This document shows, one piece after another, positions 1 to 7,537 of a DNA stretch of 33,211 bases. A model generated the notes under the pieces. That model saw only the letters and a list, made by a program, of their open reading frames with translations. It did not search any database and had not been told where the DNA came from. The translations under genes were made by a program, and so were the position numbers. Positions within the stretch are counted from its first letter, which is position 1. The number at the start of each line of letters is the position of its first letter. The stretch is from Oscillospiraceae bacterium (lineage in GTDB: Bacteria > Bacillota > Clostridia > Oscillospirales > Oscillospiraceae), in assembly GCA_017447645.1 (NCBI GenBank), contig JAFSNA010000096.1:1-33211 (forward strand). The letters are read 5' to 3'.

Positions 1-181
1 AGCTTCGTATCGCTTGCGACGACTTTTTTATGCTGCGCATCAAAAAGTCATCTCGCGCTCGCTTTGCTGCTCCTCCTCTCGAAAACAAAACCGCACGGGC
101 GCTTCATGCCTCGTCGACAACTTCGGCATTACGCTGTGCGTGGTTTTGTTTTCGCCAACTATGGAAATGAACACGCAAAAC

Positions 182-202
182 AAAAAGCACGCGAAAGCGT
201 GC
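182..202 (-). terminator. Intrinsic terminator for the hslO operon (minus strand)
   Basis: On the minus strand the stem GCACGC/GCGTGC has a four-base loop and is followed by five T (plus positions 186-182). It lies about 80 bp beyond the hslO stop, inside the repeat element, and is the only minus-strand hairpin with a T-run there. Confidence 0.55.
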
Positions 203-244
203 AGTCTGTTCCGAGGGCGCATGATGATCCGCTGCGCTCAATTC

Positions 245-282
245 GTCGTCGCAAGCTTCGTATCGCTTGCGACGACTTTTTT
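245..282 (+). terminator. Plus-strand terminator-like hairpin at the repeat end
   Basis: A 12-bp perfect stem (GTCGTCGCAAGC with its complement), an 8-nt loop and TTTTTT at 277-282 give a classic intrinsic terminator reading rightwards, towards the convergent hslO gene. The right arm and T-run occur again at 1-29, so each repeat period carries one. It may end a transcript of the repeat itself or of a gene left of the window. Confidence 0.55.
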
Positions 283-1150
283 ATGCTTGCCTGAGTTCTT
301 TCAGTTCGTCGGGCGTAAAGACGTAGACTTTATCGCAGAACTGACAGCTCACGTCCACGCTTTTTCCCTCGGCGATCATGTTCTCAATCTCCTCGGGTCC
401 GATGCTTCGGATCGCCTCCTCCACACGCTCGCGCGAGCAGTAGCAGCGGTACTCGATCCCTTTTTCGGACACGATGTGGTATTCCAGATCCCGGAGCACC
501 TGCGCGAACACGGCCTCCGCGCCGTCCTCGTTCAGGATCGTGGTGAGCTGGTCCATCAGGAAGATGTTGTCCTCCAGCTTCGCGATCAGCGCCTCGTCCG
601 CGCCGGGCATGAGCTGCACGATAAAGCCTCCGGCGGCGCGGACGCTGCGGTCTCCGCCCACCAGCACGCCCAGCGCACAGGCGGAGGGCACCTGCTCGCT
701 CTCGGTAAGGTAGGCGGTCAGATCCTCGGCGATCTCGCCGGAGACGAGCGCGGTAGAGCCGATGTAGGGCTCCTTCAGGCCGAGGTCGCGGCTGACCGTC
801 AGCATCCCGTCGCGCCCCACGGCGCCGCCGACGTCCAGCTTTCCGTCGCTGCGCAGCGGCAGCTGCAGCTGCGGATTTTCCACATAGCCGCGCACGTTGC
901 CTTCGGTGTCGGACACGGCCACGACGCTGCCGATGGGGCCGCCGCCGTTGACGCGGATCGTGAGGCTTCCCTTTTCCTCCTTCATCGCGTCGCCGAGCAG
1001 CGAGGCCGCGCACAGCGTCCGGCCCAGCGCGGCCGCGGCCGTGGGGCTGCAGGCGTGGATCAGGCGGGCGCGCTCGACGGTATCGCGCGCGTCGACGACG
1101 GCCATTTTGACAAAGCCGTCCGCTGCGGTGGCGCGGATGATCTTATCCAT
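281..1150 (-). CDS. hslO: Hsp33 redox-regulated holdase chaperone
   Basis: A 289-residue cytoplasmic chaperone that binds unfolding proteins during oxidative stress. The C-terminal zinc switch is complete: CYC at residues 236-238 and CQFC at 269-272, in the family's CxC-(about 30)-CxxC pattern. In this family, oxidation of these cysteines releases zinc and activates binding. The N-terminal Hsp33 fold is recognisable, for example in the VNGGGPIG stretch near residue 67. AAGGAG lies 8 nt before the ATG. It is the last gene of a three-gene minus-strand operon, 12 bp after the methyltransferase. Its stop codon lies inside the repeat element at 254-287, so the last two codons or so may derive from that repeat. 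Length is normal for the family. Confidence 0.95.
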   Translation of the reverse strand: MDKIIRATAADGFVKMAVVDARDTVERARLIHACSPTAAAALGRTLCAASLLGDAMKEEKGSLTIRVNGGGPIGSVVAVSDTEGNVRGYVENPQLQLPLRSDGKLDVGGAVGRDGMLTVSRDLGLKEPYIGSTALVSGEIAEDLTAYLTESEQVPSACALGVLVGGDRSVRAAGGFIVQLMPGADEALIAKLEDNIFLMDQLTTILNEDGAEAVFAQVLRDLEYHIVSEKGIEYRCYCSRERVEEAIRSIGPEEIENMIAEGKSVDVSCQFCDKVYVFTPDELKELRQA

Positions 1151-1162
1151 ATTTCTTTCTCC

Positions 1163-1891
1163 TTACGCTTTTCTTTTTGCCGTGACAAACACGCGGCCAA
1201 GCTCGCACTGCGGGCCGTGCGTGTCGAAGCGGATATCCTCAAAGCCGTGGGAGAGGAGCTCCCGGCGCAGAAGATCGCGCTCGTGAGCGTATTCCACGTG
1301 CTCCTCGCCGCTGCGGCGCCATAGCTCGCCCTCGCGCTCGAAAAGGTCCATGCCGTAGACGAGGCAGTCCCCGTCCCGGTCGTAATCCGCGCGCCAGAGG
1401 CAAAGCAGATCCTCGTCCTCATCCACGAAAACGCTGCCGTCCAGCTCGCGCAGGCTCTCCGGCGACTTGACGTCGAAGATCAGCAGCCCGCCGGGACGGA
1501 TGAAGAGACAGAGGCGGCGGAAGACCTCGCCCAGGTCCTCGGGCGGAAGGTAGTTGATCCCGTCGAGCGAGCAGACGGCCGCGTCGACCGTGCCGTAGAG
1601 ATCCAGCTCCTGCGCGCTCTGACATACGAAAAGCGGCGCGGGGGAGAGCGCGGCGCACTTTTCCCGCGCCTCCATCAGCATCTCCTCCGAGCGGTCGGCG
1701 GCGATCATCTCATAGCCGCGGCGGCACAGCTCCGCCGTCAGCGTTCCCGTCCCGCAGCACAGGTCGAGCAGAAGGCGGAACTCGCCGCCGTCGCGCGCGA
1801 ATCCCGCCTCGTAATAATCTGCGAAGCTGCCGTAGGGAACGTCGCCCGTCAGCGTGTCATACCACGCCGCAAGCGCTCCGTAGCAGTTCAT
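1163..1891 (-). CDS. Class I SAM-dependent methyltransferase
   Basis: A 242-residue soluble protein with a Rossmann-type methyltransferase fold. Motif I, LDLCCGTG, is at residues 42-49 and the acidic residue that would bind the SAM ribose is D66 in AADRS. SLDGINYLPP (about 108-117) and IRPGGLLIFDVKSP (about 131-144) fit motifs IV to VI. The N-terminus (YGALAAWYDTLTGDVPY) resembles small-molecule methyltransferases of the UbiE/YqeM kind, but the substrate cannot be told. The ATG overlaps the stop of the upstream regulator as ATGA, so translation is probably coupled. It sits between a TrpR-like regulator and hslO. Confidence 0.85.
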   Translation of the reverse strand: MNCYGALAAWYDTLTGDVPYGSFADYYEAGFARDGGEFRLLLDLCCGTGTLTAELCRRGYEMIAADRSEEMLMEAREKCAALSPAPLFVCQSAQELDLYGTVDAAVCSLDGINYLPPEDLGEVFRRLCLFIRPGGLLIFDVKSPESLRELDGSVFVDEDEDLLCLWRADYDRDGDCLVYGMDLFEREGELWRRSGEEHVEYAHERDLLRRELLSHGFEDIRFDTHGPQCELGRVFVTAKRKA

Positions 1892-2193
1892 TTCCCGCCT
1901 TCCTCCTGTCCGTCCAGACGCGAAAAGACGATCTCATAGCCATCCTTTCCGTACTGCAGCGAGCGGTTGACGCGGCTGATCGTGGCGCTGGAGGCGCCCG
2001 TTTCGGCAAGGATATCGTTGTAGATCATGCCCTTGTTCAGACACACGGCCACATGGTAGCGCTGCTCCATGGCCAGAAGCTCGGACACGGTGCACAGATC
2101 GTCGAAAAAGCGCATACATTCGTCCACGTCCCGGAGCGTGAGGATCGCCTTGTACAGCTCTTCGCTGCGGGGCTTTTTGGGAAGTTTGTTCAT
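1888..2193 (-). CDS. YerC/YecD family TrpR-like transcriptional regulator
   Basis: A 101-residue all-helical DNA-binding protein of the TrpR/YerC/YecD superfamily. The helix-turn-helix is in the second half: YNDILAETGASSATISRVNR, about residues 58-77. The chosen ATG at 2193 has GGAGG 5 nt upstream; an in-frame ATG four codons earlier overlaps that site and has no site of its own. It heads the operon with the methyltransferase and hslO. Members are widespread single-copy regulators in Firmicutes, mostly without a known effector, so a tryptophan response should not be assumed. Confidence 0.85.
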   Translation of the reverse strand: MNKLPKKPRSEELYKAILTLRDVDECMRFFDDLCTVSELLAMEQRYHVAVCLNKGMIYNDILAETGASSATISRVNRSLQYGKDGYEIVFSRLDGQEEGGK

Positions 2194-2229
2194 AGCTGCC
2201 TCCATCCGATGCGGTTTTTGTTTTTGTAT

Positions 2230-2258
2230 AGTATCATCTTAACACTTTAGCTTGTAAA
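2230..2258 (-). promoter_or_regulatory. Candidate sigma-70 promoter of the yerC-like/hslO operon
   Basis: Reading leftwards, TTTACA (plus 2258-2253), a 17-nt spacer and GATACT (2235-2230) lie about 37 bp before the start codon. The -35 matches 5/6 and the -10 matches 4/6 of consensus. Confidence 0.45.
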
Positions 2259-2342
2259 AGTAAAGGAGAAAAATGCGGAGCGCGGGAGGTATTTTTCGCA
2301 GGAGTGCACAAAATAGAAATGCATATTCCGCACACAAGCCCC

Positions 2343-2371
2343 TTGCGGAAAAACCGGGGAGGGGATATAAT
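2343..2371 (+). promoter_or_regulatory. Sigma-70 promoter of the nfeD-SPFH operon
   Basis: TTGCGG, a 17-nt spacer and a perfect TATAAT at 2366-2371. The ATG follows 35 bp later, after an AAGGAGG site. Confidence 0.7.
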
Positions 2372-2406
2372 CATGTCAGACTAAAAGGACGGAAGGAGGA
2401 AGCATC

Positions 2407-2856
2407 ATGTTTGCAGGATTTCAGGGCATGACGGCCGTATGGGTCGTGCTGATGATCTGTTTTCTGGTCATCGAAGGCCTCGCGCCCGGACTGGTGTCGA
2501 TCTGGTTCGCGCTCGGCGCCCTGGCCGCGCTGATCTCCGCGCTGCTCGGCGCACAGGTCTGGCTGCAGGCCGTCTGGTTCGTTGTGGTCTCTGTACTGGC
2601 GCTCGTCGTCACGAGACCTTTGGCAAAGAAGTACGTCAATTCCCGCACGCAGGCGACGAATGCTGACATGCTCATCGGGCAGGAGTGCATCGTCACCGAA
2701 ACCATCGACAAGCTCCGCGGTACGGGCGCCGTGTCCGTGGCCGGCAAGGTCTGGACGGCGCGCACCGACGAGCCGGAGAGGATCATCGAAAAGGGCTCCG
2801 TCGCCGTCATCGAGCGCATCGAGGGAGTCAAGCTGATCGTTAAAACAAAAGTATAA
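2407..2856 (+). CDS. NfeD-like membrane protein
   Basis: A 149-residue short NfeD protein. Three hydrophobic segments (about residues 8-25, 29-48 and 53-70) are followed by a soluble OB-fold-like domain (about 80-149; conserved IGQECIVTE and GTGAVSVAGKVWTA stretches). In the family, NfeD partners an SPFH/stomatin protein in membrane microdomains, and the next gene, 15 bp on, is exactly such a protein. It lacks the N-terminal serine-protease domain of long NfeD proteins, so it is probably a scaffold or stabiliser, not an enzyme. A strong AAGGAGG site precedes the ATG. Confidence 0.88.
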   Translation: MFAGFQGMTAVWVVLMICFLVIEGLAPGLVSIWFALGALAALISALLGAQVWLQAVWFVVVSVLALVVTRPLAKKYVNSRTQATNADMLIGQECIVTETIDKLRGTGAVSVAGKVWTARTDEPERIIEKGSVAVIERIEGVKLIVKTKV

Positions 2857-2871
2857 ACAGGAGGAATCATC

Positions 2872-3753
2872 ATGCCATTTGTTATCATCATCGCCGTCAT
2901 CGCGATCATTCTCGTCGTCGTCAACATCCGTGTCGTTCAGCAGGCGAGAGCCTTCGTCATCGAGCGTCTGGGCGCCTACAAAGAGACCTGGAACGTCGGT
3001 CTGCACGTCAAGATGCCTTTCATCGACCGCGTGGCCAAGATCGTCTCCCTGAAGGAGCAGGTCGCCGACTTCCCGCCCCAGCCCGTTATCACCAAGGATA
3101 ACGTCACCATGCAGATCGACACCGTCGTCTACTTCCAGATCACCGACCCCAAGCTCTTCACCTACGGCATCGAGCAGCCCATGGTCGCCATCGAGAACCT
3201 CTCGGCCACCACGCTGCGTAACATCATCGGCGATCTCGAGCTGGACCAGTGCCTGACCAGCCGCGACATCATCAACTCGAAGATGCGCTCCATCCTCGAC
3301 GAGGCGACCGACCCCTGGGGCATCAAGGTCAACCGTGTGGAGCTCAAGAACATCCTCCCGCCCAAGGAGATCCAGAACGCGATGGAGAAGCAGATGAAGG
3401 CCGAGCGTGAACGCCGTGAGGCCATCCTCCGCGCCGAGGGCGAGAAGCGTGCCGCGATCCTCGAGGCCGAAGGCGAGAAGGAATCCGCGATCCTGCGCGC
3501 GGACGCCAAGAAGCAGCAGCAGATCCTCGAGGCCGAAGGCGAGGCCCAGGCCATCCTGAAGGTCCAGACCGCTACCGCCGAAGGTATCCGTCTGATCAAC
3601 GAGTCCGCGCCCTCCGAGGCCGTGCTGCGCATCAAGGCCCTCGAGGCCTTCACCGCCGCGGCGAACGGCACCGCCACGAAGATCATCATCCCCAGCGAGA
3701 TCCAGGGCCTTGCCGGTCTGGCCGAGGGCGTGATCGAGTCCGTCAAGAAGTAA
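2872..3753 (+). CDS. SPFH/band 7 stomatin-like protein (QmcA type)
   Basis: A 293-residue protein with one N-terminal membrane anchor (residues 3-19, almost all I/V/A), an SPFH domain (about 20-175, with typical ERLGAY and TKDNVTMQIDTVVYF stretches) and a charged coiled coil (about 170-240) made of repeated AEGEK-type heptads. Such proteins oligomerise on the inner face of the membrane and organise microdomains. CAGGAGGAATC precedes the ATG. The gene is rich in CGT, GGT and ATC codons compared with neighbours, which suggests strong expression. It is the second gene of the nfeD operon, and a hairpin follows the stop. Confidence 0.92.
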   Translation: MPFVIIIAVIAIILVVVNIRVVQQARAFVIERLGAYKETWNVGLHVKMPFIDRVAKIVSLKEQVADFPPQPVITKDNVTMQIDTVVYFQITDPKLFTYGIEQPMVAIENLSATTLRNIIGDLELDQCLTSRDIINSKMRSILDEATDPWGIKVNRVELKNILPPKEIQNAMEKQMKAERERREAILRAEGEKRAAILEAEGEKESAILRADAKKQQQILEAEGEAQAILKVQTATAEGIRLINESAPSEAVLRIKALEAFTAAANGTATKIIIPSEIQGLAGLAEGVIESVKK

Positions 3754-3763
3754 AAGAACAACA

Positions 3764-3793
3764 GATACCGGCAGTCTCCCGGCTGCCGGTATC
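3764..3793 (+). terminator. Hairpin after the SPFH gene, weak T-tract
   Basis: An 11-bp stem, GATACCGGCAG with its complement, and an 8-nt loop start 10 bp after the stop. The following CTTCTG is only partly T-rich, so termination may be leaky into the hexokinase gene. Confidence 0.55.
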
Positions 3794-3819
3794 CTTCTGT
3801 GAAAGAAAGTGAAAGCGAT

Positions 3820-5085
3820 ATGAGAGCACTGGAATTCCTGGCGCGTCACGGTATGTCGCCCGAGAGCATCGACCCGGCGGTCTTCGCGCCGAGAATGGCC
3901 GAAAGCATGGCCGAGGGCCTTGCGGCCGAGGGCTGCACGCTTCCGATGATCCCGACCTATCTGAAAAACAGCGGGGCGGTCCCGCTGATGGAAAACGCCG
4001 TCGTCATCGACGCGGGCGGGACAAACTTCCGCTGCGCACTGGCCCGTTTCACGGAAAAGGGCTGCGAGATCTCCGAAGTGAAAAAGATGCCGATGCCCGG
4101 CATCGGCAAGAGCGCGACCTGGGAGGAGTTCATCTCCTTCGTCGCCGACGCGGTCATGCCCTATATGGATCGCGCGGACAAGATCGGCTTCTGCTTCTCT
4201 TACTCCGCGGACATCACGCCCGAGATCGACGGGCGTGTGATCCGCATCGACAAGGAGGTCGTTATCACCGGCTCGGAGGGCAAGCTCGTCGGCGCTTCGC
4301 TGATCGCGGAGCTCGAGCGCCGCGGCTGCCGCGGCAAGAGCGCCGTGATCCTCAACGACACGGCGGCGGTGCTGCTGGGCGTGTCCGCGACGCTGGACAA
4401 GGAGCGGTACAGCGGCTTCATCGGCCAGATCAACGGCACGGGCACCAACACCTGCTGCATCGTGCCGCTGGAAAAGATCGGCAAGCTGCACGCCGCGGGA
4501 GAGGACGGCGTGATCGTCAACATCGAGTCCGGCCTCTACGACGCCTTCCCGCGCGGAGATTTCGATCTGGAGCTCGACCGTGAAAGCAACAACCCCGGCC
4601 TCAAGCATCTCGAAAAGATGACCTCCGGCGTCTATCTCGGCGCGCTGAGCCGCAAGATCTTCTTTGCCGCCGCCGAGGAGGGGATCCTTTCGCGGCACTG
4701 CGTCGAGGAGATCGCCGCGCTGGGGCAATACAACGCCTCCGCGGTCGACCGCTGGGCGAGCGGCGAGGCGAAGGATGAGCTAGGCGTGAGCGAGGACGAA
4801 GCGCTCTTTCTCCGGGAGGTCTGCCTGGCGCTCTTCGACCGCTCGGCGCGCTGCATGTGCACGAATCTCACGGCCATCGCGCTGCTGACGGGCGAGGGGA
4901 AGGACAAACCGATCTGCGTCTGCGCCGAAGGCTCGCTTGTGCAGAAGAGCCGCCATTTCCGCCCGCTGCTGGAGAAATATCTCGCCGAATATGCCCTCGG
5001 CGTGTTCGGCCGGAAGCTGGAGCTGACCGTCGGCTATGAAACGACGCTGCCCGGCGCCGCGGCCGCCGTGCTGCTCAACAAATAA
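3820..5085 (+). CDS. Hexokinase family sugar kinase
   Basis: A 421-residue cytoplasmic kinase of the eukaryote-like hexokinase family found in clostridia, expected to phosphorylate glucose or a related hexose with ATP. The phosphate-binding motif DAGGTNFRC is at residues 64-72, an FSYSADITPEIDG stretch matches the sugar-binding hexokinase signature near 126, the likely catalytic aspartate is in LNDTAA (178-183), and GTGTN (206-210) is the second phosphate loop. LPGAAAAVL closes the adenosine site near the C-terminus. The ATG at 3820 was preferred over an in-frame GTG 21 bp upstream; neither has a strong ribosome site, so the start is uncertain. The sugar specificity cannot be read from the sequence. 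Confidence 0.88.
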   Translation: MRALEFLARHGMSPESIDPAVFAPRMAESMAEGLAAEGCTLPMIPTYLKNSGAVPLMENAVVIDAGGTNFRCALARFTEKGCEISEVKKMPMPGIGKSATWEEFISFVADAVMPYMDRADKIGFCFSYSADITPEIDGRVIRIDKEVVITGSEGKLVGASLIAELERRGCRGKSAVILNDTAAVLLGVSATLDKERYSGFIGQINGTGTNTCCIVPLEKIGKLHAAGEDGVIVNIESGLYDAFPRGDFDLELDRESNNPGLKHLEKMTSGVYLGALSRKIFFAAAEEGILSRHCVEEIAALGQYNASAVDRWASGEAKDELGVSEDEALFLREVCLALFDRSARCMCTNLTAIALLTGEGKDKPICVCAEGSLVQKSRHFRPLLEKYLAEYALGVFGRKLELTVGYETTLPGAAAAVLLNK

Positions 5086-5104
5086 GTTTACATAATGTTT
5101 ATCC

Positions 5105-5142
5105 CCGGCCCGTCGGATCCACTCCGCCGGGCCGGATTTTTT
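5105..5142 (+). terminator. Intrinsic terminator after hexokinase
   Basis: CCGGCCCG (5105-5112) pairs with CGGGCCGG (5128-5135), followed by ATTTTTT. Confidence 0.8.
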
Positions 5143-5165
5143 CTGCGTTTTTTCTCAATTTATAG

Positions 5166-5194
5166 TGGTCAAGCGCCGGATCGTATGTTATACT
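5166..5194 (+). promoter_or_regulatory. Sigma-70 promoter of nrdR
   Basis: TGGTCA, a 17-nt spacer and TATACT (5189-5194), ending 44 bp before the nrdR ATG. Confidence 0.6.
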
Positions 5195-5238
5195 AAACAA
5201 GATAGCGCAATTATTCTGATTTCGGGGGAGATAGAGAT

Positions 5239-5694
5239 ATGAAGTGCCCGTTTTGCGGTTATTCCGACAGCAAGGTCATCGACTCGCGTCCGGCCGAGGA
5301 AGGCGCGACCATTCGCCGCCGCAGAGAGTGTCTGGCCTGCCAGAAGCGTTTTACCACCTATGAGATCATTGAGCGTCTGCCGCTGGTCGTGATCAAGCGC
5401 GACGGCAGCCGCCAGTCCTTTGACAAGGTCAAGCTCATCAACGGCATGGTGCGCGCCTGTGAGAAGCGTCCCGTTTCGCTCTCCCAGCTCGAGACCATCG
5501 CCGATGAGATCGAGCAGGAGCTTCAGAGCGGGCTCGAGCGCGAGGTCAGGACCGTGGACATCGGCGAGATGGTCATGGCCCGTCTCAAGGACGTGGACGA
5601 GGTCGCCTATGTGCGCTTCGCCTCTGTCTACCGCAGCTTCAAGGACATCAACACCTTTATGGAGGAACTCTCCAAGCTCCTGACGGAGAAGTGA
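5239..5694 (+). CDS. nrdR: Transcriptional repressor NrdR
   Basis: A 151-residue ATP/dATP-sensing repressor of ribonucleotide reductase genes. The zinc ribbon is intact: C3-x2-C6 and C31-x2-C34, with the conserved [17 protein letters not shown] stretch. The ATP-cone domain (about 48-138) begins at LVVIKRDGS. Length is standard. The ribosome site GGGGGAG is about 9 nt upstream of the ATG. The stop codon (5692-5694) is directly followed by the stop codon of the convergent DUF4363 gene, so no terminator fits between them. No NRD-type operon is in the window, so its targets are elsewhere. Confidence 0.97.
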   Translation: MKCPFCGYSDSKVIDSRPAEEGATIRRRRECLACQKRFTTYEIIERLPLVVIKRDGSRQSFDKVKLINGMVRACEKRPVSLSQLETIADEIEQELQSGLEREVRTVDIGEMVMARLKDVDEVAYVRFASVYRSFKDINTFMEELSKLLTEK

Positions 5695-6069
5695 TCAGAA
5701 CACGCTGCTCAGGCGCAGATGCTCCATCCTGGCGATGCTGTCGAGATGATAGAGAAGGCTCAGATACGCCTCCTCCGCCTCGCCGCCGTCGGAACGGATC
5801 TCTTCGAGCAGCTCAAAAAAAGCCTCCGACACGGCGTCGATCGTTTCCTGTCGGAGCACGATATGGGCATAGTCGGCTTTCGACTGCCACAGCTTCATCG
5901 CCGCCTCTGCTTCCGAGGCGGCGAGTTGCGCATCCCCGGCCCGAAGCGCCGCGGACGAACGGCAGACGCCCTTCTCGACGGCGCCGATCAGCGCGTCGAG
6001 TGCGTGGATATTGGCCAGCAGCAGGGCAAAAAGCAGGATCAGCAGCCCTGCCGCGAGCAGTCCCCGTTT
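5695..6069 (-). CDS. DUF4363 family membrane-anchored protein
   Basis: A 124-residue protein with one N-terminal hydrophobic segment (MKRGLLAAGLLILLFALLLA) and a helical, mostly polar remainder likely outside the membrane. Size and layout match DUF4363 proteins, which in Firmicutes often follow a YetF/DUF421 gene as here. The start at 6069 has AAAGGAG 8 nt upstream and overlaps the yetF-like stop as ATGA, so the pair is translationally coupled; an in-frame start 27 bp earlier has no such support. The molecular role is unknown. The gene ends exactly where nrdR ends on the other strand. Confidence 0.75.
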   Translation of the reverse strand, partial: KRGLLAAGLLILLFALLLANIHALDALIGAVEKGVCRSSAALRAGDAQLAASEAEAAMKLWQSKADYAHIVLRQETIDAVSEAFFELLEEIRSDGGEAEEAYLSLLYHLDSIARMEHLRLSSVF

Positions 6070-6743
6070 CATGATCGCTTCTCCTTTCGCACACAATAGA
6101 CGCGTCCGGCGTCGTCCACGGTCAGCAGAAAGATCTCCGCGATCTTTCCGCCGAAGGGACGGATCTGTTTCATCAGCCAGTTTTCCTCATGGCCGCTCTT
6201 GCGCAGGTTTTCGCGGATCAGGCGGCCGTCGCTGATCAGGATGCGCGGAAAGCCGCAGTTTTCTACCGGCACGTTCAGATCGGACGCGCTCGGCGGCGTC
6301 TCGCCGGCGTACTGCAGAACGCTGAGCTTTCCGTTGGTCTCCAGAAAGGCGTATTCGATCGCGGCGATGTCCCGCACGCCCAGCGCGCGCAGCTCCTGCA
6401 GCAGCTCGTCGAGCGTGAAGCGGTTCCGGCTCATCTCTTTCTGCAGGATCCGGCCGTGATCGATCAGAAGGCTCGGCTTGCCGAAGAGGAAAGCGCGCAG
6501 GCGGATGCTGCGCATGGTAAGCGTGGAGATCGCGAGTTCGCAGCAGAAAAGCGCCGCGATCGGGATCAGGCCGTTGAGCAGCGGCATGCCGATGTCCTGC
6601 AGCGGATTGGCTGCGAGATCGGCGATCAGCGAGGCCACGATGAACTCCGACAGCTCCATCTCGCCGAGCTGCCGCTTGCCGAGCAGGCGCAGGAAGACGA
6701 GGAGCGCGAAATACACGATCAGCGTCCGGATGAATATGATCAC
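6069..6743 (-). CDS. YetF-type DUF421 membrane protein
   Basis: A 224-residue protein. After a hydrophobic N-terminal segment comes the family hallmark LRLLGKRQLGEMELSEF and further membrane segments (to about residue 75), then the soluble DUF421 domain (about 80-224, including FGKPSLLIDHG and LDELLQELRALGV). I chose GTG at 6743 because the protein then begins with the family's usual IIFIRTLIVYF, and a candidate promoter (AATAAT at 6768-6763) would start transcription only about 13 nt upstream; a longer TTG start at 6791 lies in that promoter. Its function is not established. It pairs with DUF4363. Confidence 0.82.
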   Translation of the reverse strand: MIIFIRTLIVYFALLVFLRLLGKRQLGEMELSEFIVASLIADLAANPLQDIGMPLLNGLIPIAALFCCELAISTLTMRSIRLRAFLFGKPSLLIDHGRILQKEMSRNRFTLDELLQELRALGVRDIAAIEYAFLETNGKLSVLQYAGETPPSASDLNVPVENCGFPRILISDGRLIRENLRKSGHEENWLMKQIRPFGGKIAEIFLLTVDDAGRVYCVRKEKRS

Positions 6744-6762
6744 CAAAGCTCGATCACCCCGG

Positions 6763-6791
6763 ATTATTTTGTCCCAAAAGGAGCAAAACAA
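6763..6791 (-). promoter_or_regulatory. Candidate promoter of the yetF-DUF4363 pair
   Basis: Reading leftwards, TTGTTT (6791-6786), a 17-nt spacer and AATAAT (6768-6763). It overlaps the ribosome site of the divergent gene starting at 6794. Confidence 0.45.
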
Positions 6792-6793
6792 AC

Positions 6794-7537
6794 GTGAAGA
6801 CCATCGTATCCCCGGCGGAGGACTGTATCCGCGCGGCCGCGGAGCGGCTGCTTGCGCTGCTGGACAGAAAAAGGAACGCCGTTTTGGCGCTCGACGCCTC
6901 CGACGACGTGCTGCGCGTCCTGCGCCGCGCCGCGGCGCTGGCTGCGGAACGCGGCCTCTCCCTGCGCGAAGCGCGCGTTTTCGCCGTATGCGAGTTCGAG
7001 GGCACGGGAGCGCAGGATCCGCGAAGCGCCGCCCGCCGCCTGACGGAGGCCTTCTTCGCCGGGACCGATGCGGACGGGGAAAAGCTGTCCGTTCCCGACG
7101 CGGACGATCCTTCGGCTTTCGACGCGCAGCTCGAGGACGCGGGCGGGATCGACCTGGCGCTGCTGTCCCTGGGCGTCAACGCGCGCGTCGGCTTCAACGA
7201 GCCGGCGACTCCCTATGATTCGAACACGCATGTGCAGCGCCTGACCGACAGAACGAAGCGCGAGCTTGCCCCGCTCTTCGGCGGGGAGGAAAAGGTCCCG
7301 CCGCGCGGCGTGACGATGGGCTTCCGTCAGCTTTGCTTCGCGCGCGACATCCTGGTGATCGCGCTCGGCGAAGAGAAGAGCGCGGCCGTGTTCCACATGC
7401 TCTACGGCCGTGACGACAGCGTCTGGCCCGCCGCCTTTCTGCAGCTCCCGGCGAACGTGACAGTCCTGGCCGACGGCGCTGCGGCGGCGAAGCTGGGCGA
7501 GAAAAGCTTTGATGCGGTGAAATTCAATGGAGATTGA
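6794..7537 (+). CDS. NagB/6-phosphogluconolactonase-like protein with altered active site
   Basis: A 247-residue protein of the glucosamine-6-phosphate deaminase/6-phosphogluconolactonase fold. The recognisable landmark is GVNARVGFNEPATP (residues 127-140), aligning with the NagB motif GxDGHIAFNEP. Here the catalytic Asp and His of that motif are replaced by N129 and R131, while FNEP with its glutamate (E136) remains. The region of the proton-transfer Asp (usually in a MDEY motif) reads VCEFEG (65-70), with Cys in the Asp position. It is therefore probably not a normal deaminase; a sugar-phosphate-binding regulator or an altered enzyme is possible. GTG start with AAAAGGAG 10 nt upstream. It overlaps the next gene by 11 bp. 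Confidence 0.7.
   Translation: MKTIVSPAEDCIRAAAERLLALLDRKRNAVLALDASDDVLRVLRRAAALAAERGLSLREARVFAVCEFEGTGAQDPRSAARRLTEAFFAGTDADGEKLSVPDADDPSAFDAQLEDAGGIDLALLSLGVNARVGFNEPATPYDSNTHVQRLTDRTKRELAPLFGGEEKVPPRGVTMGFRQLCFARDILVIALGEEKSAAVFHMLYGRDDSVWPAAFLQLPANVTVLADGAAAAKLGEKSFDAVKFNGD

Larger units (their letters stand above)
1..287. repeat. Structured tandem repeat, 253-bp period, abutting hslO
   Basis: Bases 1-34 and 254-287 are identical, so the stretch is one full period (253 bp) plus the start of a second, and it presumably continues left of the window. Inside are several hairpins: arms 21-33/37-49 (one mismatch), a 13-bp perfect inverted repeat 80-92/142-154 enclosing a further ATGCC/GGCAT pair, 187-192/197-202, and a 12-bp stem 245-256/265-276 followed by six T. 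The right-hand copy contains the hslO stop codon, so the element sits exactly at the gene end. Short reading frames exist on both strands but have no ribosome site and follow the repeat, so I treat them as non-coding. From memory, similar conceptual peptides recur in clostridial annotations; this is not verified. The function is unknown. Confidence 0.7.

Noticed and set aside
40..222. A 60-residue minus-strand reading frame, and a 76-residue plus-strand one at 64-294
   Set aside because: Both lie in the hairpin-rich repeat, lack ribosome sites and have no protein-like composition; they follow the repeat and not a gene.
2371..4728. A 785-codon open frame on the minus strand
   Set aside because: It runs antisense through nfeD, the SPFH gene and part of hexokinase. 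Long antisense frames are expected in GC-rich codons, and those three genes have clear motifs and ribosome sites.
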